NCBI RefSeq assembly: GCF_900187385.1
Contig: NZ_FYEY01000001.1
Coordinates: forward strand, 6,200,001 to 6,264,000
DNA from: Streptomyces sp. 2114.4
GTDB taxonomy: Bacteria; Actinomycetota; Actinomycetes; Streptomycetales; Streptomycetaceae
Direction of reading: 5' to 3'
Length of the DNA stretch: 64,000 bases
The position numbers were made by a program, and so were the translations under genes. This document shows, one piece after another, positions 35,796-43,923 of this stretch. Numbering within the stretch: the stretch's first letter is position 1; every line of letters begins with the position of its first letter. The notes beneath the pieces are model-generated. The model saw nothing but the letters and a program-made list of their open reading frames with translations. It searched no databases and was not told the origin of the DNA.

Positions 35796-36887
35796 ATGAA
35801 CGTTTGGACGCGTCGCGTCGTCATAGGCACCGCCGCCGTCTCGATGGCGCTCTCCGTGGCCGCGTGCGGCAAGGCCGGCGACAACGCCAAGGGCGGCGGC
35901 GACAACAAGACCATCGGTCTGCTCCTGCCGGAGAACAAGACCACGCGCTACGAGACCTTCGACCGCCCGCTGATGGAGGCGAAGATCAAGGCGCTGTGCA
36001 GCGACTGCACGGTCAAGTACAACAACGCGGCGCAGGAGACCGAGACCCAGAAGAAGCAGTTCGACGCGCTGATCACCCAGGGCGTGAAGGTGATCATTCT
36101 GGACGCGGTGGACTTCAAGGCGACGAAGTCCTGGGTGAACCAGGCCGCCAAGAAGGGCGTCAAGGTCGTCGCCTACGACCGGCTGGCCGAGGGCAAGCTC
36201 TCCGCCTACGTGTCCTACGACAACGAGAAGATCGGCCGCCTGCAGGGCCAGGCGCTGGTCAAGGCGCTCGGCGACAAGGCCAAGGACAGCAATGTCGTCA
36301 TGATCAACGGTTCGCCGACCGACCCGAACATGCCGTTCTTCAAGAAGGGCGCCCACAGCGTCCTCGACAAGCAGGTCAAGAAGGTCGCGTATGAGCAGGA
36401 CATCCCGGACTGGTCGACGGACGAGGCCAACAAGAAGATGAACGCGGCCCTCGACTCGCTCGGCAAGGACGGCATCCAGGGCGTCTACTCCGGCAACGAC
36501 GGCATGGCCGGCGGCATCATCACCGCGCTCAAGCAGAAGGGCGTCAAGGTCCCGGTCGGCGGCCAGGACGCCGAGCTCGCGGGTCTGCAGCGGATCCTCA
36601 AGGGCGACCAGGCCTTCACGATCTACAAGCAGATCAAGCCGCAGGCCGACTCCACCGCCGAGATCGCCGTCAAGCTGCTCAAGGGCGAGAAGATCGGCTC
36701 CCTGACGGACACCGAGGTCGACAGCCTCAGCGGCGAGGTCAAGGGCATCCCGGCCAAGCTGTACGACGCGCAGATCGTGACCAAGGACAACATCGCCTCC
36801 ACGATCATCAAGGACAAGGTCTACAAGGCGAGCCAGATCTGCACCGGCGACGTCAAGAAGGCCTGCGCGGCGGCCGGCATCAAGTAG
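35796..36887 (+). CDS. xylF: D-xylose ABC transporter substrate-binding lipoprotein
   Basis: A 363-residue periplasmic-binding-type protein (sugar-binding family 2). The signal peptide ends in a lipobox (SVAACGKAG, Cys ~24), so it is membrane-anchored. The mature part opens IGLLLPENKTTRYETFDRP and contains VIILDAVDF and GVYSGNDGMAGGII, regions that line the pentose site. ATG follows GGGAGGCAACCCC. It starts the xyl operon, but 386 bp of C-rich sequence separate it from xylG. Sugar specificity (xylose) rests on synteny with xylFGH next to rok7B7. Confidence 0.88.
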   Translation: MNVWTRRVVIGTAAVSMALSVAACGKAGDNAKGGGDNKTIGLLLPENKTTRYETFDRPLMEAKIKALCSDCTVKYNNAAQETETQKKQFDALITQGVKVIILDAVDFKATKSWVNQAAKKGVKVVAYDRLAEGKLSAYVSYDNEKIGRLQGQALVKALGDKAKDSNVVMINGSPTDPNMPFFKKGAHSVLDKQVKKVAYEQDIPDWSTDEANKKMNAALDSLGKDGIQGVYSGNDGMAGGIITALKQKGVKVPVGGQDAELAGLQRILKGDQAFTIYKQIKPQADSTAEIAVKLLKGEKIGSLTDTEVDSLSGEVKGIPAKLYDAQIVTKDNIASTIIKDKVYKASQICTGDVKKACAAAGIK

Positions 36888-37273
36888 GACCCCGGCCTCC
36901 AGACCCCGGCCTCCAGTCCCCGGCCGCCGGCCCCGGGCCGTAGGCCACGCCTCCCGGCCACGGCCCCACCGGGCCCACCGGCACACCTCTCACCCCGGGC
37001 CCCGCCAGGAGGGGCCGCGCGGCACCGCCCGCGGCCCCCGCCCCGGCCTGATCCCGGCCCTTGCCTCCGCCTCAGGCCATATCCCGGCCTCCCGCCCCAC
37101 CCCGGCCCGCGGCCCCCCGGCCCCACCCCGCCCGGCCTCGTCCCGGCCCCGCCCCGCATCCGTCCCGGCTTCGCTCCGTACCCCCTCCCGGAGCCGGACC
37201 GTTCCTCGCAACCCCCCCCGCTCCACGCACCACCATCCCCGCCGTAGTGACGGCGGCGAAGGAGATGATTCAC
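36888..37273. other. C-rich low-complexity spacer between xylF and xylG
   Basis: 386 bp dominated by C on the coding strand, with repeated CCCCGGCCTC- and CCCGGCC-like units. No convincing gene, terminator or promoter was recognised. It divides an ABC operon that is normally compact. Confidence 0.65.
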
Positions 37274-38065
37274 GTGTCCGCTACGCCTGTGCTGGCGTTG
37301 CGCGGAGTCTCCAAGCGGTTCGGCGCCGTCCAAGCACTCACGGACGTCACCCTGGAGATCCACCCCGGTGAGGTGGTCGCCCTCGTCGGCGACAACGGCG
37401 CCGGCAAGTCCACCCTCGTCAAGACCATCTCGGGCGTCCACCCGGTCGACGACGGCGCCATCGAATGGGAGGGCGCGGCGGTCCGCATCACCAAGCCGCA
37501 CGACGCCCAGGAACTCGGCGTCGCCACCGTCTACCAAGACCTCGCGCTCTGCGACAACCTCGATGTCGTCGCCAACCTCTACCTCGGCAACGAGATCCGC
37601 ACCGCGGGCGTCCTCGACGAGATTGCCATGGAGAAGCGCGCCAAGGAGCTGCTGGACACCCTGTCCATCCGCATCCCGAGCGTCCGTATCCCCGTCGCCG
37701 CGCTCTCCGGCGGCCAGCGGCAGGTCGTCGCGATCGCCCGCGCACTGATCGGCGACCCCAAGGTCGTCATCCTCGACGAGCCCACCGCCGCCCTCGGCGT
37801 CGAGCAGACCGCCCAGGTCCTCGACCTCGTCGAGCGGCTGCGTGAGCGCGAGCTCGGCGTCATCCTCATCAGCCACAACATGGCCGATGTGCAGGCCGTC
37901 GCGGACCGGGTCGCGGTGCTGCGGCTGGGCCGCAACAACGGTGTCTTCGATGTCGAGGGCACCTCTCACGAAGAGATCATCGCCGCCATCACCGGCGCCT
38001 CGGACAACGCCGTGACCCGCCGCAAGGCGCGTACGGACCAGGTGAAGAAGGAGGCCGGCGCATGA
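37274..38065 (+). CDS. xylG: Sugar ABC transporter ATP-binding protein
   Basis: A 263-residue single-domain ABC ATPase. Walker A is GDNGAGKST (~residue 39), signature LSGGQRQ (~141), Walker B VVILDEPTAAL (~161), and the switch His lies in LISHNM (~200). Many XylG/RbsA proteins are ~500-residue tandem ATPases; this one is the half-length form common in actinobacteria. GTG 37274 is preferred over ATG 37265 because GAAGGAGA would touch the latter. Its last bases overlap the xylH start (ATGA), so the two are coupled. Confidence 0.9.
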   Translation: MSATPVLALRGVSKRFGAVQALTDVTLEIHPGEVVALVGDNGAGKSTLVKTISGVHPVDDGAIEWEGAAVRITKPHDAQELGVATVYQDLALCDNLDVVANLYLGNEIRTAGVLDEIAMEKRAKELLDTLSIRIPSVRIPVAALSGGQRQVVAIARALIGDPKVVILDEPTAALGVEQTAQVLDLVERLRERELGVILISHNMADVQAVADRVAVLRLGRNNGVFDVEGTSHEEIIAAITGASDNAVTRRKARTDQVKKEAGA

Positions 38066-39387
38066 GTGATCTCACCAAGCGGCCCGCCGCGGACGAGGAC
38101 GAGGCGGCCGCGACGCCGGGCCGGGAGACCCCCGCCCCGGCCGCCGACACCCACCGGCCGGCCGCCGTCGACCCCCGCCTGCTCGTCCGCGAACAGGGCT
38201 TCGCCGGCTACCTCAACGACTTCCGGCGCCGGGTGCGCGGCGGGGAGCTGGGCTCGCTGCCGGTCGTCATCGGCCTGATCGTCATCGCGGTCGTCTTCCA
38301 GCTCAAGAACAGCAGCTTCCTGTCCGCCGACAGCCTCGCGAACATCGGTGTCTACACCTCCGGCCTCGGCATCATGGCCGTCGGCATCGTCTTCGTGCTG
38401 CTGCTCGGCGAGATCGACCTGTCCGTCGGCTCGGTGGCGGGCGTCGGCGCGGCCGTATGGGCCGTGCTCAGCGTCACCCACGGCGTCAACGACTGGCTCG
38501 CCGTCCTGATCGCCCTCGTGGCCGGAGTGGCCATCGGCGCTCTGCACGGCTTCTTTTTCGCCAAGATCGGTGTGCCGGCCTTCGTCGTCACCCTGGCCGG
38601 ATTCCTCGGCTGGAGCGGTCTGCAGATCTGGATGATGGGCCAGGAGGGCTCCATCAACACGCCGAGCGGCAGCGTGGTGGAAGACCTCACCGGCTACTAC
38701 TTCGAGGACAAGGCCGCGGCCTACGGTCTCGCGCTGATCGCGGTCCTCGCCTACGCCGGATCGCTGCTGCTCGACAGCAAGCGCCGCAAGGCCGCCGCGC
38801 TGCCCTCCCGGCCGCTCAGCGAGATCCTGCTGCGCACCGGCGTGGTCGCCGTGATCGCCTTCGTCGTCGCCTATGTCCTGAACGAGCCGGCCGGCGCCCG
38901 CGGTCTGCCGCTGGCCCTGGTGCTGTTCCTCGCGGTCCTGGTCATCGCCGACTTCGTGGTGCGCCGCACCCCCTACGGACGGCAGATCTTCGCGGTCGGC
39001 GGCAACGCCGAGGCGGCGCGGCGGGCCGGCATCAATGTGAACAAGATCCGGATCAGCGTGTTCGCCATCTCCGGCATGCTCGCGGCGTTCGGCGGACTGT
39101 TCATCGCCAGCCTCTCCGGCGGCGCCACCAAGAACCTGGGCTCCGGCAACACCCTGATGAACGTGATCGCGGCGGCAGTCATCGGCGGTACCAGCCTCTT
39201 CGGCGGCCGGGGCAAGATCTGGTCCGCGCTGCTGGGCATGCTCGTCATCCAGTCGATCCAGCAGGGCCTGAACCTGCTCGGCATGGCGAGCGAGATCCAG
39301 TACATGATCACCGGTGCGGTGCTGCTCGCCGCCGTGGTGATCGACTCGGTCTCCCGCCGGACACAGAAGACGGCCGGACGCACCTGA
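38062..39387 (+). CDS. xylH: Sugar ABC transporter permease
   Basis: A 441-residue permease of the RbsC/XylH family with about ten to twelve transmembrane segments. A ~70-residue cytoplasmic N-terminus (rich in Ala, Pro, Asp) precedes the first, LPVVIGLIVIAVVFQL. The late stretch AVGGNAEAARRAGINVNKIRISVFAISGMLAAFGG is the family's ATPase-contact loop. The start overlaps the xylG stop by four bases. Together with XylF and XylG it would import xylose or a related pentose. A strong hairpin follows. Confidence 0.9.
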   Translation: MSDLTKRPAADEDEAAATPGRETPAPAADTHRPAAVDPRLLVREQGFAGYLNDFRRRVRGGELGSLPVVIGLIVIAVVFQLKNSSFLSADSLANIGVYTSGLGIMAVGIVFVLLLGEIDLSVGSVAGVGAAVWAVLSVTHGVNDWLAVLIALVAGVAIGALHGFFFAKIGVPAFVVTLAGFLGWSGLQIWMMGQEGSINTPSGSVVEDLTGYYFEDKAAAYGLALIAVLAYAGSLLLDSKRRKAAALPSRPLSEILLRTGVVAVIAFVVAYVLNEPAGARGLPLALVLFLAVLVIADFVVRRTPYGRQIFAVGGNAEAARRAGINVNKIRISVFAISGMLAAFGGLFIASLSGGATKNLGSGNTLMNVIAAAVIGGTSLFGGRGKIWSALLGMLVIQSIQQGLNLLGMASEIQYMITGAVLLAAVVIDSVSRRTQKTAGRT

Positions 39388-39409
39388 TCGCGCCCCTGCT
39401 CCGACCCCG

Positions 39410-39444
39410 CCGGCCCCCACCGGGCATCATCCGGTGGGGGCCGG
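39410..39444 (+). terminator. Terminator after xylFGH
   Basis: Perfect 14-bp stem CCGGCCCCCACCGG / CCGGTGGGGGCCGG with a 7-nt loop, 22 bp after the xylH stop. Confidence 0.85.
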
Positions 39445-39613
39445 TGCGTGTGCGGCGGCGCCCCGCGGGCGGCGCGCCGGAGCCCGCTTCACCCGAGTGA
39501 CATACATCGCAAGGCCCGGGCGTCGGCGCGGCGGGCGCGACATTAGACTCATCTGATCGGCAAGCTCGATCCACGGCAGCAACCAGCAAGCAGCAGGCAG
39601 CAAGGAGGCAGGG

Positions 39614-41629
39614 GTGCAGGAGGTGCCGCGCAACGCGCGTCCGGCCGGGGTGGTGGCGGGCGACGGGAGGGCGTTGCTTTCCCGTATCAGGGGACCGCGC
39701 GATCTGGACCGACTGAGCCCGGAGCAGCTCGAGCAGCTGGCGGGGGAGATCCGTACCTTCCTTGTCGACGCGGTGTCCAAGACCGGCGGACACCTCGGGC
39801 CGAACCTCGGCGTGGTCGAGCTGACCATCGCCCTGCACCGTGTCTTCGACTCCCCGAAGGACAAGGTGCTCTTCGACACCGGTCACCAGTCCTACGTCCA
39901 CAAGCTGCTCACCGGCCGTCAGGACTTCTCCAGGCTCAAGGCGAAGGGCGGCCTGTCCGGCTACCCCTCCCGCGCCGAGTCCGAGCACGACGTCATCGAG
40001 AACAGCCACGCCTCCACGGTCCTGGGCTGGGCCGAGGGCATCGCCAAGGCCAACGAGGTGCTGGGGTCGGACGACCGGGTCGCCGCGGTCATCGGTGACG
40101 GCGCGCTGACCGGCGGCATGGCCTGGGAAGCCCTCAACAACATCGCCGCCGCCAAGGACCGCCCGCTCGTCATCGTCGTCAACGACAACGAGCGCTCCTA
40201 CGCCCCGACCATCGGCGGCCTCGCCAACCATCTGGCGACCCTGCGCACCACGGACGGCTACGAGCGTTTCCTGGCCCGCGGCAAGGACCTGCTGGAGCGC
40301 ACGCCCGTCGTCGGCAAGCCGCTCTACGAGACCCTGCACGGCGCCAAGAAGGGCCTGAAGGACTTCATCGCCCCGCAGGGCATGTTCGAGGACCTGGGCC
40401 TGAAGTACGTCGGCCCGATCGACGGCCACGACCTCGAGGCGCTGGAATCCGCCCTGACGCGCGCCAAGCGCTTCGGCGGCCCGGTCATCGTCCACTGCCT
40501 CACCGAGAAGGGCCGCGGCTACCAGCCCGCCCTCCAGGACGAGGCGGACCGCTTCCACGCCGTCGGCAAGATCCACCCCGACACCGGCCTGCCCATCTCC
40601 TCGGGCGGCAAGGACTGGACGTCCGTCTTCGGCGACGAGATGGTCGAGCTCGGCAAGGAGCGCAAGGACATCGTCGCCATCACGGCGGCCATGCTCCAGC
40701 CCGTGGGACTGGACAAGTTCGCCAAGGCCTTCCCCGACCGCGTCTACGACGTCGGCATCGCCGAGCAGCACGGCGCGGTCTCCGCGGCGGGCATGGCCAC
40801 CGGCGGCCTGCACCCGGTCTTCGCCGTCTACGCCACCTTCCTCAACCGCGCCTTCGACCAGGTGCTGATGGATGTGGCGCTGCACCGGTGCGGCGTCACC
40901 TTCGTGCTGGACCGGGCCGGTGTCACCGGAACCGACGGCGCCTCCCACAACGGCATGTGGGACATGTCGATCCTGCAGGTCGTCCCCGGTCTGCGGATCG
41001 CCGCGCCGCGCGACGCCGACCAGGTCCGCGCACAGCTGCGCGAGGCCGTCGAGGTCGACGACGCGCCCACCGTGGTGCGGTACTCCAAGGGCGCGGTCGG
41101 CCCGGCCGTCGAGGCGATCGGCCGGGTGGGCGGCATGGACGTGCTGCGTGAGCCCGCCGAGACCGTCAAGCGACCGGACGTCCTGCTGGTCTCCGTGGGC
41201 GCGCTGGCCCCGATGTGCCTGGAGATCGCAGACCTGCTCGACAAGCAGGGCATCTCCACCACCGTCGTCGACCCGCGCTGGGTCAAGCCGGTCGACGAGG
41301 CGCTGCCGGGTCTCGCCGCCAAGCACCGGGTCGTGGTCACCGTCGAGGACAACGTCCGTTCCGGCGGCGTCGGTTCGGCTGTCGCGCAGGCCCTGCGGGA
41401 CGCCGGGGTGGACCTGCCGCTGCGCGACTTCGGCATCCCCGAGCGGTTCCTCGACCACGCCTCCCGCAAGGAGGTCATGGCGGAGATCGGGCTCACCGCA
41501 CCGGACATCGCCCGCCAGGTGACCGGGCTGGTCTCCAAGATCGACGGTCGCTACGACACCGAGTCCGCCGGCACCGGGTCCGCCCCCGTCAAGGGCGCGG
41601 CCGAGCCGGCCGAGGTCGCCCGCGACTGA
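39614..41629 (+). CDS. dxs: 1-Deoxy-D-xylulose-5-phosphate synthase
   Basis: A 671-residue thiamine-diphosphate enzyme joining pyruvate and glyceraldehyde 3-phosphate in the first step of the MEP isoprenoid pathway. The N-terminal FDTGHQSYVHKLLTGR and KTGGHLGPNLGVVELTIALH are diagnostic. The ThDP motif GDGALTGGMAWEALNN is near residue 160 and the transketolase middle domain has DVGIAEQHGAVSAAGMA (~residue 380). GTG 39614 has a full AAGGAGG six bases upstream; an internal start nearer LSRIRGPRDLDRL is the alternative. Monocistronic, flanked by terminators. Confidence 0.95.
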   Translation: MQEVPRNARPAGVVAGDGRALLSRIRGPRDLDRLSPEQLEQLAGEIRTFLVDAVSKTGGHLGPNLGVVELTIALHRVFDSPKDKVLFDTGHQSYVHKLLTGRQDFSRLKAKGGLSGYPSRAESEHDVIENSHASTVLGWAEGIAKANEVLGSDDRVAAVIGDGALTGGMAWEALNNIAAAKDRPLVIVVNDNERSYAPTIGGLANHLATLRTTDGYERFLARGKDLLERTPVVGKPLYETLHGAKKGLKDFIAPQGMFEDLGLKYVGPIDGHDLEALESALTRAKRFGGPVIVHCLTEKGRGYQPALQDEADRFHAVGKIHPDTGLPISSGGKDWTSVFGDEMVELGKERKDIVAITAAMLQPVGLDKFAKAFPDRVYDVGIAEQHGAVSAAGMATGGLHPVFAVYATFLNRAFDQVLMDVALHRCGVTFVLDRAGVTGTDGASHNGMWDMSILQVVPGLRIAAPRDADQVRAQLREAVEVDDAPTVVRYSKGAVGPAVEAIGRVGGMDVLREPAETVKRPDVLLVSVGALAPMCLEIADLLDKQGISTTVVDPRWVKPVDEALPGLAAKHRVVVTVEDNVRSGGVGSAVAQALRDAGVDLPLRDFGIPERFLDHASRKEVMAEIGLTAPDIARQVTGLVSKIDGRYDTESAGTGSAPVKGAAEPAEVARD

Positions 41630-41645
41630 TTCCCCGGACGCCGCC

Positions 41646-41690
41646 GATGGGCCGGCCGGGCATCCGTACGGATGTTCCGCCCGGCCCATC
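41646..41690 (+). terminator. Terminator after dxs
   Basis: Imperfect stem GATGGGCCG.../...CGGCCCATC with an inner CATCC..GGATG hairpin, 16 bp after the dxs stop. Confidence 0.75.
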
Positions 41691-41825
41691 GGCATGGACG
41701 CGGCCACACCCCATCGGGTGAATCCCCGCCGTCCGGAGGCCCGCCGTAGCCGACTGTTTCCCCTCATTGCGGAGACTCGGTCAGTTCACGAGAGTTGCGA
41801 GGGCCGTCCAGGCGGAGGTTCGCCC

Positions 41826-43352
41826 ATGAGCACACAGCACGACGCACCACATGATTCACGCCGCAATCACGGCATGTTCCGGACGAAGACTGTGGAGCAG
41901 TCGATCCTGGACACCGAGGAGCCGGAGCACGCGCTCAAAAAGTCCCTGTCGGCGCTCGATCTGACCGTCTTCGGCGTCGGTGTCGTCATCGGCACCGGCA
42001 TCTTCGTCCTCACCGGGAAGATCGCCAAGGAACAGGCCGGGCCCGCCGTGGCCGTGTCCTTCGTCGTCGCGGGCGTGGTCTGTGCGCTGGCGGCGCTGTG
42101 TTACGCGGAGTTCGCCTCCACCGTGCCGGTCGCCGGCTCGGCCTACACCTTCTCGTACGCCTCACTCGGTGAGCTGCCGGCCTGGATCATCGGCTGGGAC
42201 CTGATCCTGGAACTCGCTCTGGGCTGTGCGGTGGTCGCCGTCGGCTGGTCCGGCTATGTGCGCGAGCTGCTGGGCGGTGCCGGCTGGCAGCTGCCGACGA
42301 TCCTGTCCGGTACACACGAGGGGCACTTCGGCTTCGATCTGCTCGCCTGCATCCTCGTACTGGTCCTGACCGGCATCCTCGTGCTCGGGATGAAGCTGTC
42401 CTCCCGGGTGACGGCGGTGGTCGTGGGGATCAAGGTCACCGTCGTCCTGCTGGTCATCATCGCCGGCGTCTTTATGATCACCGGCGCCAACTACGAGCCG
42501 TTCGTACCGCCCAGCAAGCCCACCGCGGCCGGCGGCGGACTGTCCGCGCCGCTGGCGGAGCTGATGTTCGGCTTCACCCCGTCCACCTTCGGGGTCATGG
42601 GCATCTTCGCCGCTGCGGCCGTGGTCTTCTTCGCCTTCATCGGCTTCGACATCGTGGCCACCGCCGCCGAGGAGACCCGCAACCCGCAGCGCGACGTCCC
42701 CCGCGGCATCCTCGGCTCACTGGCCATCTGCACGGTCCTCTACGTGGCCGTCTCGGTCGTCGTCACCGGTATGGAGAAGTACAGCAAGCTCTCCACCGAC
42801 GCCCCGCTCGCCGACGCCTTCAAGGACCTCGGACACCCCTTCTTCGCCGACCTGATCAGCTTCGGCGCCGCCGTCGGCCTGACCTCGGTCTGCCTGATTC
42901 TGCTGCTCGGCCAGAGTCGGGTGTTCTTCGCGATGAGCCGGGACGGGCTGCTGCCCCGGGTCTTCTCCCGGTCCCACCCGCGGTACGGGACCCCGTACCG
43001 GTCCACCATCGTGCTGGGCGTCGTCGTCGCCATCGCCTCCGGCTTCACCTCGATCGACGTCCTCGCCGAACTGGTCAACATCGGCACCCTGTTCGCCTTC
43101 GTCGTGGTCGCCGTCGGCGTCATCATCCTGCGCCGCGCCCGGCCCGACCTGCCCCGCTCCTTCCGCACCCCGTGGGTGCCGGTGGTGCCGGTGCTGTCCG
43201 TCCTGGCCTCGCTGTGGCTGATGCTCAATCTGCCCGCGGAGACCTGGGTCCGGTTCGGGATCTGGATGGCGGCCGGCTTCGTCATCTACTTCCTGTACGG
43301 GCGCTCGCACAGCCGCCTGGGTATCCGCAACCGCCAGGCCGCCCGGGACTGA
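41826..43352 (+). CDS. APC-family amino acid permease
   Basis: A 508-residue transporter with about twelve transmembrane segments. The first contains the APC unwound-helix motif VGVVIGTGIFVLTG, preceded by KSLSALDLTVFG, typical of the cationic amino acid/YfnA-like branch. FFAFIGFDIVATAAEETRNPQRDVPRGI is the conserved segment 6 and following loop. ATG 41826 follows GGAGG. The gene stands alone between terminators. Substrate probably an amino acid; identity not evident. Confidence 0.88.
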   Translation: MSTQHDAPHDSRRNHGMFRTKTVEQSILDTEEPEHALKKSLSALDLTVFGVGVVIGTGIFVLTGKIAKEQAGPAVAVSFVVAGVVCALAALCYAEFASTVPVAGSAYTFSYASLGELPAWIIGWDLILELALGCAVVAVGWSGYVRELLGGAGWQLPTILSGTHEGHFGFDLLACILVLVLTGILVLGMKLSSRVTAVVVGIKVTVVLLVIIAGVFMITGANYEPFVPPSKPTAAGGGLSAPLAELMFGFTPSTFGVMGIFAAAAVVFFAFIGFDIVATAAEETRNPQRDVPRGILGSLAICTVLYVAVSVVVTGMEKYSKLSTDAPLADAFKDLGHPFFADLISFGAAVGLTSVCLILLLGQSRVFFAMSRDGLLPRVFSRSHPRYGTPYRSTIVLGVVVAIASGFTSIDVLAELVNIGTLFAFVVVAVGVIILRRARPDLPRSFRTPWVPVVPVLSVLASLWLMLNLPAETWVRFGIWMAAGFVIYFLYGRSHSRLGIRNRQAARD

Positions 43353-43376
43353 CCCCCGGTCAGCCGCTCCTGCGCC

Positions 43377-43412
43377 CGGCCCCGTACGCCGCCCCGACGG
43401 AGTACGGGGCCG
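43377..43412. terminator. Terminator between the permease and the NYN gene
   Basis: 11-bp perfect stem CGGCCCCGTAC / GTACGGGGCCG with a 14-nt loop between convergent genes. Confidence 0.78.
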
Positions 43413-43425
43413 CGCTGTCCCCGGA

Positions 43426-43821
43426 CTACGCCCCGCCGCCGCGCCCCGGCCCCCATACCGTCCGCGGCCCCGTCACCCGCGCCCCCAGCGCCTGGACCCG
43501 CTCCCGCAGGCCGCGGTCCGCGGTCACCACCAGACAGTCCCGTCCGCCGCCCTCGTCGGCCACCAGCTGTACGATCCGGTCGTCGCCGCTGCCGTCCGCC
43601 GGCACCACCCGTACGCCCTCCACGGAATCGACGCCGCGGGCCGCGCCCTCCACCACCAGAACCAGCTCCAGGGGCGGGGCGACCAGGCCCGGCAGGCCGT
43701 CCGCGGCAGGGGCGACCAGCGCGTCGCGCAGCCGCTCGGCCGCACGGTGCCGGTCCCGCCACCAGCCGTCGGGCACCGAGCCCACGACATTCGCGGCATC
43801 GACAATGACCAAGGCATCCAT
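43426..43821 (-). CDS. NYN/PIN-like domain protein
   Basis: A 131-residue protein of the PIN-like NYN nuclease fold. The acidic strand IVDAANVVGS is at residues 6-15 and a second, VVTADRGLRERV, near residue 98; these place Asp residues where metal-dependent RNases of this class bind metal. ATG 43821 follows GGGAGGGTGA. It lies downstream of the fad genes on the same strand but behind a strong hairpin (43867-43902), so it is probably transcribed separately. RNA processing is a guess from the fold. Confidence 0.75.
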   Translation of the reverse strand: MDALVIVDAANVVGSVPDGWWRDRHRAAERLRDALVAPAADGLPGLVAPPLELVLVVEGAARGVDSVEGVRVVPADGSGDDRIVQLVADEGGGRDCLVVTADRGLRERVQALGARVTGPRTVWGPGRGGGA

Positions 43822-43866
43822 GCCGTCACCCTCCCACGGCGAGGTCCCCGCACGCCGTACACACGA

Positions 43867-43902
43867 ATGCGCGGGCCGGCTCCGCCGAGCCGGCCCGCGC
43901 AT
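43867..43902 (-). terminator. Terminator after fadB
   Basis: Perfect 16-bp stem with a 4-nt loop (cgcc), 22 bp after the fadB stop on the minus strand. Confidence 0.87.
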
Positions 43903-43923
43903 CCCGCTGTCAGTCGTCCACCG

